DNA of 64,000 nucleotides from Diploptera punctata (GCA_030220185.1 JASPKZ010007546.1:167001-231000); one strand, 5' to 3'; shown: positions 1 to 12,264, counted from the first letter of the stretch. Notes: generated by a model from the letters alone, not told the origin. Made by a program: numbers and translations.

Positions 1-217
1 TATTATTCTTTCATCTATAGCTAGGTGTTGCTAATCGCATTTTCAATAATATTGTAGGCCGTCAGATCATTTAAAAAGCACAGTATTTGCCAGCGCTCTC
101 CTCTTAGACAAGTAACATGGCACAGGGGACAGGAATTGGCAAAATAGTCAGAGAAGGAAGCGAATCGACAGCATATTATTAATATATTTTCCGCAAGCAG
201 ACTATTTAACTTGATTA

Positions 218-257
<40 letters not shown>

Positions 258-880
258 TTTGAAATAATTGACGGCGCACATATAATTTTCAAATCCCAGA
301 ACGAAGCCACTGCGCATGATAAGAGGTCAGCTATTTGATTCACAAGTATACAACTATCGTATTTCAGAAACTAAAATCCGTTCTATTTCGTTGAGTGTCG
401 TGCAATGGAAAACAATTTCACGTAAATAAGTAGTGCGGTAAATGCTTCAAATAATACAAATCAAAACAAATTAAACAAAACAAAGAAAATTAATTGAAGT
501 AAGGACGAGAGAAAAAAAAAGCATGACAGCAGGATCCAACACGCAAACTCATTCTTGGGAAACTCCCTCCTATAGACCACAACCGTCCCTGCTAGAAACT
601 GCCTCTATGAAGCGATGCAATATTCCAGGACAAACTTGTATAATAAAATTAGATATTAACTTTACTTAATTTAAATTATGTAGACACGTTTTGCATTAGT
701 AGTGGAAATAAATATTTTGTTATGCCTTGTATTTTTAAACAAAATAATGAGACGTTACAATCTTTATTCATTATATATATATATATATATATATGAGATG
801 TTTTGTTTAATTACTTATTTCCCTACACACACATAAACACACACACATTTATTTATATAACGATGCCTGGTAACGTATAG
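1..880. other. Non-coding, AT-rich sequence
   Basis: No coding or RNA gene is visible. The stretch holds two TA microsatellites (about 219-256 and 771-794). The open frame across the first is only the microsatellite read as Tyr-Ile. Confidence 0.6.
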
Positions 881-914
881 GCTATATGAAAATTAATGAC
901 GTTATTACAAAAAA

Positions 915-995
915 AAACTTTTTTGACCAGGATCGAATCCTGGCGTGGTCGTCGCAAGAGAGCATCTTACCGACTGCTCTACTGAAGCGAATGAT
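915..995 (-). repeat. tRNA-like remnant
   Basis: Read on the minus strand, a D-arm-like block and a 5-bp T-stem around 925-943 with an ATTCGAT loop can be seen. The acceptor stem is not convincing, so this is probably the head of an old tRNA-derived SINE and not a tRNA gene. Confidence 0.4.
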
Positions 996-1150
996 ACGAA
1001 TAACGCATGAAGAAAGACTTACGCCGCCGGATTTGATCTCAAATGAGACAGCACACGTAACAACTTACAAGTGTGAATAGCTCTTCAGAACGTTAACTTT
1101 CCATCATTAAGAGTTAAGCCAACTTTTTTTCAAAGGCTGTACGATTGTAA

Positions 1151-1151
<1 letters not shown>

Positions 1152-1181
<30 letters not shown>

Positions 1182-1182
1182 C
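1152..1182. repeat. (TG)n microsatellite
   Basis: An uninterrupted run of TG dinucleotides, beginning near TATGTGTG. Confidence 0.9.
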
Positions 1183-1234
1183 TGTTAACTTACTAGCGGC
1201 CACAATTTTTTTCTCGGAACAAATATCGGTATAT

Positions 1235-1525
1235 AACAATCAATCAAATAGGTACGGCCGGGTTCGTTAACGAGCAAAATCTGACTATTAGGAGTAATTA
1301 ATCTGAAACAAAAATTTCAAAATCGCTGTAGCTTTCGTAATTTTCGATGCAAAGATAATCAATGTATGCCATTTAAATAACACGAGAAATATGTTCTCCA
1401 AAATTGAGCGAAATCAAACCATTAGAAGTGTGGATTTGCCTGACACCCGATTTTAAAAATTCGTTCTAACAGCTGCCATGTTCGCTTTGTCGCATTGTAA
1501 ATACATTCCATACAATTTAATTAAC
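1235..1525 (-). repeat. RTE-type LINE 3' module, minus strand
   Basis: It resembles the modules at 14207, 27290/28081, 40840 and 61660: phrases equivalent to 'ACCATTAGAAGT..GG..T.ACCT' and 'TCGTCGCA.TGTA' recur in the same order. It is the non-coding end of a LINE of the kind whose copies carry 'GCTAATACCCG' at the other edge. Confidence 0.5.
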
Positions 1526-2100
1526 AGTAGTATATTAAGATGCGAGGTTAGGAAGTGGTCGCTAATGAAGAGAGGAAATGTTTAAAAACCGAGCGATAGC
1601 GAGGTTTTTAATCTCCGAGATTCTGTAAAACACTTCACAAGATTGCATTGTACATTATTTGTTGCGCGATGGTGTTTTCAAAATAATAAATAATAGTAAA
1701 ATAATATCTTTGTTGGAAATATTTGCGTTCATTATAAACAATTGGTTAACGTTAACAGTGTGGGCAATGTTTATTAGTTGTGATTACAGCAGGCCGTAAC
1801 ATCAATCAATCATAAAATGGCGGTAATTATATATTTATTGTTTTATATTGTTTCAAATAAACTTCAGTTCATTTAAAATGCAGTGATTTGTTTCATGTAA
1901 CGTGTATTAACACTACCTTTTTGTATATACATTGTACGGAGTATACATAAAGGGCAGTGGTTTTACTTCCTGCACGTGTTTTATAACATGTAATATTACA
2001 GTATGGTTATTTAGTTTGGCGACCCCGAAATGTAGGAAGTTGAACTTTCATTCATGATCGCTATTGCTGTAAGTACGACAAAATGCACTATCGCGCAAAA
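1526..2100 (+). repeat. Dispersed repeat R600, copy 1
   Basis: It aligns over its whole length with 4560-5191 and 40109-40692. Shared marks are a small hairpin (AAAAACC ... GGTTTTT) about 60 bp from the start, 'AACAGTGTGGGCAATGTTTATTAG' in the middle (seen in all three) and a 'CGACAAAA.GC.CTATCGCG' end. No inverted terminal repeats and no ORF. Class unknown. Confidence 0.75.
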
Positions 2101-2399
2101 AAATAAATATTACGTTAACTAGGTAATTTGGACCAGTTCGTGCGAGACGGACTTTTTAAGAAACGACTGGAAAAATTGTGATATTAAATGAAATAACTAA
2201 ATTGGAATTTCATTTTAACTTGCATTCGAACAGAAGCAAGAATCTTAATACAGCGACATGTACAAACATTTGTCTATGAATCTTCGCTAGATCCAAACCT
2301 ATGACACGGGATATTAACACTTTATTACAATTGTCTCTCATTGGCCCAGACAATAAGACTTGAGACTCGTAATTAGGAAGTCTGGAGATCAAAATCTCT

Positions 2400-3080
2400 A
2401 TCTATCTATCTTCGGGTTTTTAAAGCAGCTGCCGTCTTCCCGTGCCAAACCTCCAAAGCCTACGATCTTGGGCATCTTCAATGCTTAGCCCTCTTGCTTG
2501 CATTACCATCTTCATACTTTCCTTCCATGTTAACTTTGGTCTCCCTCTTTTCTTCTTTCTGCTTGGTTGCCATTGATATAGTAGTTTCAGCCATCGCTTA
2601 TCTTCCATTCTTAAAATATGTCCTAACCATTTTAATTCCTTCTCCTCAATTCTTTCAAATATGCTTTCTTCTGCTACCATTATGTTTCTAATTTCCTTAT
2701 TTGTGACATGTTCTAATTTTGACTTTCTGGCACTTCTGCGTAAATAATCAATTTATAGATCTATAAGTCTATTCTTGTAGTACTTGTTGATTGTTCATAC
2801 CTCACGTCCATACATTGCAACATATTCCACCAATGTTTTATCAATATATTTTTTTGCGTCTTTCCAAATATGCTTATCCCACCATATGGAATTTAACGAT
2901 GATATTATTTTGCTGCTCAATTCAGTTCTATTCTTTATGTTCTCTTTGCCTATACATTTAATGTTATCCATAATTATTACCAAATATCTAGTTTGTTTCA
3001 CTTGCTTTATTTTAATCCCTTCTTCCAATATTAAATTTTCTCTTTCATTGCTATTTGTTGCCAAATATTCTGTTTTTGTA
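2400..3080 (-). pseudogene. LINE reverse-transcriptase C-terminal fragment
   Basis: The minus strand encodes the part of a non-LTR retrotransposon ORF2 that lies after the RT catalytic domain. Frames at 2795-3064 and 2420-2680 belong together. The second contains 'WLGHILRMED', a basic 'KKKRGRPKLTW' block and 'DRRLWR', the usual order in the tails of RTE/CR1-like proteins. The 3' end near 2400 runs into a (GATA)n tail, as expected for a 5'-truncated LINE insertion. The catalytic domain is absent, so it is dead. Confidence 0.7.
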
Positions 3081-3378
3081 TAATAATTAAAACATTAGAG
3101 TAAAATTTCAAAATAAAAAAATGAAATATTTTAAATAAAATTTTAATATATTTAAAACATTACTGTGAGATATCTATACTAACCGAAGCTATCTACTAAT
3201 CTCTATACTAACCGAATTTATCCTATTATATCAATTATTTATCTTATTTATAGAAGCTTTAGCACCAAATGATATATTATCTTAGGATCACTAAATGTAA
3301 TCATTAGTTTGCATGTTTTTATTGAGTATTATTATTAATGCGTTTTTAAGAAAATGTTAAAAATATATCAAATCGGCA

Positions 3379-3593
3379 CCTGAGATATCAATCCTCCTCA
3401 ACTATATAAATATAATGCTGCAAAATATTCTGGAGGCCTTTCGAAACACGTGTTTAATCTTCTGCTTGTGGAATGGAACATATGTTACATTCGTATCATT
3501 CCACAAACAGAAGATGAAACATATGTTTCGCAAGGACTCCAGAATATTTTACATCATTATATGTACGTAGTTTAGGACAACTGAGATCTTAGG
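3379..3593. mobile_element. Foldback/MITE-like inverted repeat
   Basis: Two arms of about 95 bp (3379-3475 and 3497-3593) are inverted copies of each other at roughly 80 percent identity, with a 21-bp loop. The inner arms are best conserved around 'AAAATATTCTGGAG'. No ORF and no clear target duplication. Confidence 0.65.
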
Positions 3594-3784
3594 TATCAAT
3601 CTTATATTTTAAACTTTTACATAGCGATCTCAACGGTATTTCAGAATGGATTTTAAAAGCATTTTTAAGGGTGGCGAATATGTTATGAATGATTATGATA
3701 GCCAGTTGGTGTTCAAGGACTAATTGCGCCTTAAATGTTGCTGATATTTGTCTTGTATGCTAAAAAAATCCGAAAGTAAAACCT

Positions 3785-3875
3785 GACCACGTGTTTTCTC
3801 CTAATTGGGATCGAAACCGGGCCCCCTCCATCTGAGTCAATGACATTACCCCTAGACCAGAGCAATGGACATCAT
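3785..3875 (-). repeat. tRNA-derived SINE head, V3-like
   Basis: On the minus strand a box A-like 'TGGTCTAGGGGTAATG' and a box B-like 'GGTTTCGATCCCA' are correctly spaced and resemble the V3 SINE at 10435. Confidence 0.45.
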
Positions 3876-4496
3876 ATTATTGTGGATTGCAATTTCGTAC
3901 CACTATCAATTTTATAATATAATTGTATATCAGTTGCTTTTATATAAAACAGGTAGATTTGTATAACATTCTGCAGGATTATCGTTTATATTTTTAATAT
4001 TTTCCATCAATACGTGTATTAAATTGATTTTCTTAACATTTTGACATTTATGTGTTACCTTTTGAAATGCTGTTATAAATGAGATTAAATTCTAACATAA
4101 TTTCGTGAAGGTAGCTTGTGTATTATTCGCATGGTTATTCGGGATTTTAGAGGATTCGCAAACATGGGGTAAATTGGATTTAGTTTTGAAACGTTTCCGC
4201 AGGGGTCTGAAATGTCAACACAAGAAGAGACTAGCAAGTTATCACATTTGTTCAGTTCCGAGCTATTTGATCTACACACTCGATTTCTGCGACTACATGT
4301 TTTACATTAATTTCTGTAACATTAACAGAGGAACAAGTATATCGTCCTTTATATCTGTAATTATATAATGCAGAACCTACATCAACAAGTTTATATATAT
4401 TTATTAATGTTATTTTATTCAAAAATTTAAATTAAAAACCATAGTACTATACAGAGTGTTTTTAAGCTGTTAGGTCTAAATTGTATAGATAATAAT

Positions 4497-4560
4497 AATC
4501 ATCATCTCAACACCTTCCAAACAAGTGTAAGGCCCAAAGCCTGTTACGGTGCCAGTGAAA
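4497..4560 (-). repeat. LINE 3' tail, family F
   Basis: Minus-strand tail 'CCGTAACAGGCTTTGGGCCT' followed by GATGATGATTATT. It matches the tails at 32866 (minus) and 59325 (plus). Confidence 0.5.
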
Positions 4561-5191
4561 TAGTAAATTACTATGGGAAGTGGTTTTTACAGAATTGAGG
4601 AAATTGTTTAAAAACCGAGCGAGGTTTTTAATTTCCGTGATTCTGTAAAACATTTTACAAACATGCGTTGTATATTATTTTTTTGTGCGATGGTGTTTTT
4701 GAAATAATAAATAATTGTAAAATAATAGCATCTTTGTTGGAAATATTTGTGTTCATTATAAACAATTGACTAACGTTAGAAGTGTGGGCAATGTTTATTA
4801 GTTGAAACAACAGGAGGCCGTGAGACCAAATAGTGATAAAATAACAGGAGGCCGTGAGACCATTTAGTGATAAAATGGCGACAAGTAAGTATTTATTGTT
4901 TTATATTGTGTCAAATAAAGTTCAGTTAATTTAAAATGCAGTGATTTCTTTCGTACAATGTATGTTAACACTACCTTTTGGATATTTGTTTGTATACCGG
5001 TATACATTGTATGTAGTATGCATAGAGGGCAGTCGTTTTACTTCCCATAGGCGTGTCTGTGATATGTAATATTACAGTATAGTTATTTTGTTACAGTATA
5101 GTTATTTAGATTGGCAACCCCGAAATGTAGGAAGTTGAACTTTCAATCATGGTCGCCATTGCTCTAACTACGACAAAACGCGCTATCGCGA
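4560..5191 (+). repeat. Dispersed repeat R600, copy 2
   Basis: Same family as 1526 and 40109. This copy has a private tandem duplication of about 37 bp near 4810-4875 and a shorter one near 5065-5105. A (TA)n tract follows at once (5195-5243). Confidence 0.75.

Positions 5192-5194
<3 letters not shown>

Positions 5195-5243
<49 letters not shown>
5195..5243. repeat. (TA)n microsatellite
   Basis: Uninterrupted TA run joining the end of the R600 copy to a LINE fragment. Confidence 0.9.
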
Positions 5244-5245
<2 letters not shown>

Positions 5246-5249
5246 ATCC

Positions 5250-5640
5250 ATCTTTTTATAGAAGGTCCCAAAGATCTCTTCTTTTGAGGACGGAATTGAA
5301 GCATGGCTTTTGGAAATTTATTATACTTCTTTCGTTGCACATAAGTTTTCCACTGTAGCTGATATCCATTTATAAATTGTGAGTTTGAAGGACTTGCATG
5401 CTATCTTCATTTCTTTTGCAGTTCATGCGAGTATATCCTAGTGCTGCTCTAAAAAATCTCATTTCACTAGCCGTCATTCTGATACTATCAATACTCCTCA
5501 TGGTCAATGCTTCGCTTCCTGATTCATAAAGTTCGAAGTAAGGACATCCGAATTTTTCGTTAGTGTAATATATATACGTATAAAGTTTTGTACGCTGAAG
5601 CATTGCCAATTTAATGTAGCTATATTAATTTCATCGTACC
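5250..5640 (-). pseudogene. LINE RT C-terminal fragment
   Basis: The minus frame 5370-5609 contains 'SGSEALTMRSIDSIRM', 'SEMRFFRAALGYTR' and 'KRNED'. This is the conserved region after the RT palm of RTE/CR1-like LINEs, usually seen as YGSEAWTL ... EMRFLR ... GYTR. Upstream RT motifs are missing. Low copy quality and no intact ends. Confidence 0.65.
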
Positions 5641-5989
5641 GTAATCCTAACAGGTGAAAATGTCGATACGGTTTCTAATGCAATTAAGACTTCCACAGTT
5701 AGTGTTATTTTTTTAAATACCATTTCGGGATTCTTGGCCGTGTCTTGTAGTGTTGTCTTGACGTTTGTTCACCTACTGTAGGCGACGCCTTCAGGAAATA
5801 TTGCTTGTCGTAGTAAGGGAAAAGGTGGAACCCGATGCCGGCATAGAACCTACTCTTGCCGAAAATCACCATAGTTACATCAGGCTTATCGTCTCCAATC
5901 GACAGACGAAAAACTATCAACGGTACCACATACCTTTTCAATATATGTACTGCGAACAAATGTGCAATTTAACGCAAGAATCTAGCCAT

Positions 5990-7520
5990 TAAAAATTGTA
6001 AGTCACCTACTCCTCTTGGACACAAGATTGAATATTTTACAATTAAATTGAATTCATTAATTTTAAGGAAATACTTTACAACATGTGACGCGAAAAAATG
6101 CAAGTTCCAATCATACACCATGCGCATGCGCCAGCAAACGCGAAACGGTTTACACTATGGAATCACGGGATGCAGTCAACATATACACGATATTTAACGA
6201 ATCTAAAACCTAACCTAATGCAATTTAAGTACTCTAACCTGTGAAAGACCAACCTAAAAGCTAACCTAACACAATTTAAGCACCCTAATTTGTGAAAGAA
6301 TGCAACGCCCATAAATAAACAGTAAGTTCTGAAATTCTAAAGTATGTGTACCGTTAATTAGTACATACTCTATGTTGGCTGCACTGGAACATGTCTTTGT
6401 TGTTGCATAGAATATTCGTTAAAATCAATATGGCTGCCACGTGTTCATGTATGTAGTTAAATATCATAGAAAAATATATTGAAATAATCGTTAGAAAAAT
6501 GTAAAAATCCTTTTAAATGGTAATATTTAAAAAAATGAAACCCTAACAATGAAATCTGACATGAGTTTATGAAGAAATTAAAGTCGCGTCACAGGTTGTA
6601 ATGTTTAGCGAATTTTACGTTTAAGGTTTTCAACCCTGAGCCATTGATATCTTGGGAGATTCCGTATTTTTCCGATATTTGTCACTGCCAATTAAAATAT
6701 TCAAAAAGTTTTACTAGATGCCAGGGTTACTTCTGTTTTGTTATTTTGTGACATTCCTTGTTTTTCCCTTGTGGTCTTCAAATCACAGGATAAAGTGAAT
6801 AGATTTTCAGATATTGCTACTTAGGTACCAAAGTGTACTGAAGTAATAACGCCGGCCGTAAAAGCCTTAGTCAGCTTTCTTACGCACACACCACACATAC
6901 TCACTTAAGTGTATATGACACATGGAAACACTTTGGAGGAAAAGAAAAATCTTGTAACTTCTTTCTCTCTCGAAAGCTTGTAGAAAGAAAAACAGGATGA
7001 AGAAATGCTCTTCATTGATTCAGTTGGAGTTCGTGATAAGCTTGCTGAAATCCTTTGAATTAAACTTTAAGATTTCTCTTCGCGTTGGCTTGAATATTTT
7101 CGCACTTTCTCTGTCCAACGCATTTAAATATTCTCGTTGATGAACCTTTACACTATCCTTGTTTGTGATATTTATGAGCTTTCTCACGTCTTCAGACTTA
7201 TTCACCAATTGACCCGCTCTTTGTATTCTTTAACGCAGGGATGTACAAGTTCTACCCTCTATTGCATTATGTTGCCTCAGGGCTACAAACTAAGTTTTAT
7301 TTTATTTTCACTATTTCTCTCTACTCTGTGTGCATGGTGTTGCTCTCAGGCAAGGAATGTCATTATGTGACAACAATAGATTTTTTTTAAATTTTAAAAG
7401 TCTGTTAGCTTGGACGTTATAAATATAATTCTAGCTTGCTGTGCACGTGTTTATGGAAGGAAATAAGCACATTATTACTTATAATTTTTTAAACAATAAA
7501 CAACTTGAAAATAATAAAAT
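5990..7520. other. Non-coding, no assigned element
   Basis: Nothing recognisable is coded. A two-unit, roughly 50-bp imperfect tandem duplication lies at about 6208-6305 (units beginning near 'CTAACCTAA' and ending 'TGTGAAAGA'). The short frames near 7020-7370 have no motif I recognise. Confidence 0.5.
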
Positions 7521-7699
7521 AAAATTATACCAATATCCACTGATATTTTGTCATCAGTTTTACATGTGAAACAGTTATCGGATAATGACAATGTGAGTAA
7601 TAATTGAAAGTACGTTTGCGTTCTTCAAGCGTCACGATGCCATACATTGCTACATTTAGGTAATGTAGATGATTTTCGTTCATAGTTGGTTTAGAAGTA

Positions 7700-8175
7700 T
7701 GGCTCTGCCAACATGGCAATTTTATGGTAGGCCCAAAGAGGAAGTGAATATACGAGTACACGTGATGATAGTGATGATTCTGCCCTTGCAAATGATAGTG
7801 ATGAAGAGCGTGTGATAACAAGAAGGACAACGCAAATCAACATTATCCCAGAAACTGACGATGACAAGAACGATGTTGTATCACCCACAAAAAGTCAAGG
7901 GGGGGGGAAAAGGCAAACTCAAAGGAAAAGAAAAACCAACAAAAAATCTGTTGATAATTGTGAAAGCTCCGAGGAAGTTAGGCCTAGTAGTCATGAAGAA
8001 GTGATCTGGAATAAAGAAGTTGTTGGCATACTAGAAGCACCCCAATGGTCAGATAATTGCTGCCTTCAGATCTCCTTTTCTCTCCTATGACTACTTCAAA
8101 ATGTTTGTTGCTAACGATTTGATTGCACACATAGTGACAGAATTCAATAGATATGCCGTAAAACGCAATCCCGCT
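7700..8175 (+). pseudogene. piggyBac-like transposase, N-terminal remnant
   Basis: The plus strand reads an acidic, Asp/Ser-rich leader (frame 7812-8090) and then, in another frame, 'YDYFKMFVANDLIAHIVTE' followed at once by FNRYA. That matches the start of the piggyBac (PGBD/DDE_Tnp_1_7) core, where an F-x-x-F-x-x-x-x-L segment precedes ETNRYA. The shift between leader and core, and the loss of the rest of the protein (including the DDD residues), make it a fragment. No TTAA-flanked ends were found. An alternative is an unrelated acidic protein, but the NRYA block argues for piggyBac. Confidence 0.55.
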
Positions 8176-8580
8176 GTATGACATGAGCAAGGAGGAAGAA
8201 GACGGCAGAGATGACCCAGACTTCAATGGGGGGATGGAGTAGGTGATGACGCTAGGAAGATGGGTGCTCCCTATTAAGCTAGTTAGATAAGTATATTAGA
8301 GAAATAAAGGTCCCTCCCTCCCTTGGCTATTTTGAACTTATGATGATGATGTTGTGATGAGGTGGAGGTAGGATGGCTACTTTTCTACCAATATTAACCC
8401 CAGGGTATTTCCGGGTATTCCTTTATGTTGTAGGAATGTGACTGGATCTCGTGGACAGTCCGGACGCGATAGGACGAAAAAAAAAACCCCTCCCCCTTCC
8501 ACTATCCGAGAACAAACCTATGCCCCCGTATCATATACACACTCCTTTATAAACCAATCTAACCCAGTTTCATTTGTTAA

Positions 8581-8582
<2 letters not shown>

Positions 8583-8634
<52 letters not shown>
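8583..8634. repeat. (TA)n microsatellite
   Basis: Uninterrupted TA run of about 50 bp. Open frames across it are artefacts. Confidence 0.9.
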
Positions 8635-8636
<2 letters not shown>

Positions 8637-8964
8637 ATTCCTTCTGGATTCTTCTTGTTGAGACTTGCAAGTAGTGTTGAGATTCCTTAGGACGGGTTAC
8701 TGGCCCGACGCTAAGTAGTCCAGTGGTAGGGCTTCTACCTTCTAGTCTCTGGACAGACATTAGGATACCGCATTTACTCAGTACCCGATGGAACGGTTAT
8801 ACGCCGGGGACTTCGGTCCTCAGAGCCTCTTTTGTGAAAAATGGTTGTACCACGTGAAGGTGAGTATGAGAATTGGGTAGTAGAGGTTATATACAGCACG
8901 GGGCACTACACCTTACAACCCTAGACAGGCTATATACTGGCTCTTTCACAACTCTTTTGGTATA

Positions 8965-9345
8965 GGAGCGTAGTATGGACGTGGAAACAGAAGGATATAC
9001 AGAGACTTAGATCTGCTGAAATGAGATACCTTCGGAGGACTGCAGGACACACACTACTAGATCACAAAAAATGAAGACATCATAGAAGAATTACACATGG
9101 AAACTTTAGAAAACAAAATGTCTGATTATAAGTCAATATGGATTCAACATGTTCACTACCGAATGGAAGATCACAGGAGAACCCAATAAATGTTAAGATG
9201 TCAACCTACAGGAAGAAGAAGACCAGGACATCCACTCAAAAGACTTCTGGATGGTGTTTCTCTTGAGGCCGAAACAGGTCAACAAATGACCTAAATTCGT
9301 GAATGTACTATGATGATGATGATGATGGTGATGATGGTGATGATG
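8965..9345 (+). pseudogene. LINE RT C-terminal fragment with (GAT)n tail
   Basis: The reading 'RLRSAEMRYLRRTAGHT' is followed by 'NEDIIEELHMETLENKM', 'IQHVHYRMEDHR' and 'GRRRPGHPLKRLLDG', with stops between. This is the typical post-RT tail of an RTE/CR1-like LINE. A GATGATG run follows immediately at 9310-9345 and is the expected 3' simple-repeat tail. Confidence 0.7.
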
Positions 9346-9836
9346 AACACCCTATATATTTGATAATGAAACTGATTCTCTATTAGGGACATTTTAATTT
9401 TTGATTTATCAGAAAAGAGATTATGCACAAAGTTAGAATATGGAACGAGAATGGAGATCTTTGCCGTGGTACAATATGGCGTATCCCATACCCACGCCAT
9501 CAATCATCGCTTTGTGCTGGTACAAACGGAATCGATAGCCGCTGGCAGAAATGAAAGATTAATTGAATAGGTAATTAAACATTAAATGCTGGTGTTGTAT
9601 TACCTTCGTGTCCCGCTCTATGTGATTGTATGATTTCGAACATTAATCAAATGTTTGCTTCGCTACAATTACACATAATCTGTCATTGTTTCTTTCTTTT
9701 GTTTTTTTTTTTGTATGTTGCGCTTGTATACGGTCTTTCATTGTCGTAAATTTTGTCACGCATGCGTAAATGAAATCTGATTTCCATTAGAGCAATGCGT
9801 GTTTAAAATATCCACGTGTTCCTAATATTTTCTTTT

Positions 9837-10930
9837 TGACTATTTAATTCATGCCCCAAATGGGAGTCAATGACCAATCACATTTCAATGAGTTTTGATT
9901 TACCACCAATCGCAGTCGATTTTATCAGTTTAATTTTATCACTTTAAAATAAAGTTCCTCCTTTTTAACATTCTGAATAGGCCAGAGCATTATTTAGCAG
10001 TGACTGATTCTCTAAGAAATATGGCTACCAGATTGTATATATAGTGCACGAATGTAAACAGATACTGCTTGCGGTGATATAATAGAAAACATTCGTAGTA
10101 ATTGATTATACCACAATTAAAAAACACTGTTTGCACTTCCTTAAACGTACTATTTCCCAGGAATTTACGTTCCAGAAAAATATAATTGGCATATTTACAT
10201 CATAGGACATCAGAAATTAATTAATATGTTGGGTATAAACAGTTTGATGTGTTTCACGTTTTCTCCACTATGGTTATTTTTTTACAATATTGCGATCCTT
10301 TGGCAATAAATAATATGATCTGGTTGCAGTTGATGGATAAATGAAGCATAACAAACGTTTCTCATTTATTTTCACACATCGCCGTTTACATTAAATTTAT
10401 AAATATTTTAAAATAAATATATTTAAATAAGTCCACCGCTGTGGTCTAGAGGTAGCGTGATGGCTTGTTATGCAGAGAACCCTGGTTCGATTCCCGGTCG
10501 GGACAGGATCCTGGGTGACGTTTTTCTCGGGGTTTTACTCACCTGTAAGACAAATGCCAGGGCGCTTAGGGCCCAACAGTCCCCGAAAATCATCCGACCA
10601 TCACTCATCCTTATCATTATCATCATCCTTCACCGGTGTGGTAAGCAACGGGAAGCTACCATAACCTATAATTCCCTAGTAAAGCTGCAAAGCATAGCAT
10701 GAAAATGCTATGATTTTCAGTGAAAAACCTGCCCTAGGGCAGAATTACTATGGATGGATGGATGGATGGATGGATATTAAATAATGATTTGTGAGTAAAC
10801 AGCTTCATTTTATTCGTTAAATAGCCGTAACAAATACCACTCTTCAATTCCAAATTCTCTAGATAAATTGCAAATCACTCGTGGCATTACTTATGATAAA
10901 TTACTACTTCTTTAGTCTAATGTCATATCC
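9837..10930 (+). repeat. Dispersed repeat R700, copy 1 (split by a SINE)
   Basis: It aligns with 48638-49262 (same strand) and 38913-39531 (opposite). It holds a TATA-like 'TGTATATATAGTGCACGAATG' block and ends in a stem-loop whose arms carry TTCCAA and the AATGCCA type sequence. A V3 SINE sits inside at about 10435-10775. The TATA box and a downstream AATAAA would also suit a solo LTR. No ORF. Confidence 0.7.
10435..10775 (+). mobile_element. tRNA-derived SINE V3, copy 1
   Basis: Box A 'TGGTCTAGAGGTAGCG' and box B 'GGTTCGATTCCCG' are 30-odd bp apart, followed by a non-tRNA body ('CTCACCTGTAAGACAAATG', a CATCATCC stretch) and a (GGAT)n tail. It is inserted in the R700 repeat; an AT-rich 'TTAAATAA' lies on both sides as a likely target duplication. 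Other copies: 12265-13160, 33476-33570, 54308-54482. Confidence 0.8.
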
Positions 10931-11043
10931 GGGATACCTTCCATAACATTTAATTTTGATTTTGTTTAAAAAATCAAAGAAAATAATGGGTTTCTTTTCT
11001 TTTCTTCTTTCCTACTAACTTTTTGTATATTTATTTTTCCTGT

Positions 11044-11400
11044 AATCAGCCGCGGTGGAGTAGTGGTTATGCTCCTTGCCTCTGGTCCCAAGGGTCGCGG
11101 GTTCAAACCCGGCCGGGACTTTAAGCCGTGGGTCCCGAGTCTGGAGATTTTCAGGCTCGTAAAAAATCCTTAAGCCTGAATGAAAAAGCTTCTAAGCAAA
11201 ATTTACCGAATTTTCCCGTCCTAGTACTACCTTGGTTTCCTAGATGTCGGTATGAGGCGGAACGCTGACCACGTACCACTCAAAATGGCATCTATACGAA
11301 AACAAGTGTAACTAAAATTTGTATGGTTCAAATTCTTCCCTGTAGGGGGAGAGCGCCTAAATCTCTGTAAAGGGAAAACATAGGCTTACAATACAATACA
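11044..11400 (+). mobile_element. tRNA-derived SINE V2, copy 1
   Basis: It starts with 'GCCGCGGTGGAGTAGTGGTT' (box A) and has box B 'GGGTTCAAACCCGGC'. The body includes 'GATTTTCAGGCTCGTAAA' and 'CCTTAAGCCTGAA', and the tail ends near 'AGGCTTACAATACAATAC'. Full-length relatives lie at 38521, 42361 (minus) and 59477 (minus). Confidence 0.85.
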
Positions 11401-11877
11401 AATTTTTCCTATATTATTTCTTCTTGACACTAAGTATTTAAATCTGCCATGACCAAACACTGAATCGTTATCATTTCTGAATCATGTTCTGCTCTCGTAT
11501 GCGAGAAGCATGATGTAGAAGGAGCCACAGATGGGGATGTGAAGATAGTGGCTTTACTAGAACTTCTCAAAGAAATGTTGCCATTCGAATTGATTTGAAC
11601 GTATAACTGAATTATAGGTAGGCAATGCAACTTCAAACCTAGGTCTGCGCATGCTCAGAGTCTTGGCAATAAAAAGGTCCCCGCCATCACTGCGTTCAAC
11701 CAATTGCTGTCTTTGTAATTTGTTAACACCCGCTTCCCTCTGTTTGCATTCCCTGGTTGTGAGTAAGGACAGCGGATCAGAAGAGTGAATGAATGAGTGA
11801 GAGACGTAATGTGAAGGGAGATGATAGGAAGTACAGCTCCCGCCTTAAAGGTTTTTATCTAATTAGCCTGGATGTAA
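11400..11877. other. Non-coding, no assigned element
   Basis: No gene or repeat relationship within the window was recognised. Confidence 0.45.
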
Positions 11878-11971
11878 CTCATCGGCACTATCGAACCCGT
11901 AGGTTATTGGCCGCGCGGACATGATCTCTCCATATGTCCCTATTCTGAGTTAATGTTTTCCAATTATCTCC

Positions 11972-11975
<4 letters not shown>
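11878..11975 (-). repeat. LINE family D 3' tail
   Basis: The minus strand carries the last codons and stop region seen at 55230 and 56527 ('CGAACCCGTAGG', 'GGCCGCGCGGACAT'). The insertion is truncated after about 100 bp and sits next to (ATT)n. Confidence 0.65.
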
Positions 11976-12020
<45 letters not shown>

Positions 12021-12021
12021 G
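11971..12021. repeat. (ATT)n microsatellite
   Basis: Uninterrupted trinucleotide run next to a LINE tail. Confidence 0.9.
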
Positions 12022-12264
12022 AGTATTATTCGAAATTATATATGTTGGTATAGTGTATTATAGGAGTACATATTTTTAAACGGAAAGTAGAAATTAATGC
12101 AATAAAATAAAACACATTAAAGGTGTGATCCTTCAAATTTTCTATAATATGAACTTTTGTGAGACATGCTACACCTTGCAAAATAGGAGATCTTCTCCAT
12201 TTAACAACATGAAGAGATCTATCGTTCAGTACAGAACACGCATTTATTTATTTATTTTAATTTA

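Noticed and set aside
6208..6305. Telomere-like CCTAA units
   Set aside because: Only two adjacent units in each place, within a short tandem duplication; far too few for an interstitial telomere block.
10457..10702. Small open frames at the SINE head
   Set aside because: They read through the tRNA-like head and body of a V3 SINE; the other copies do not keep them.
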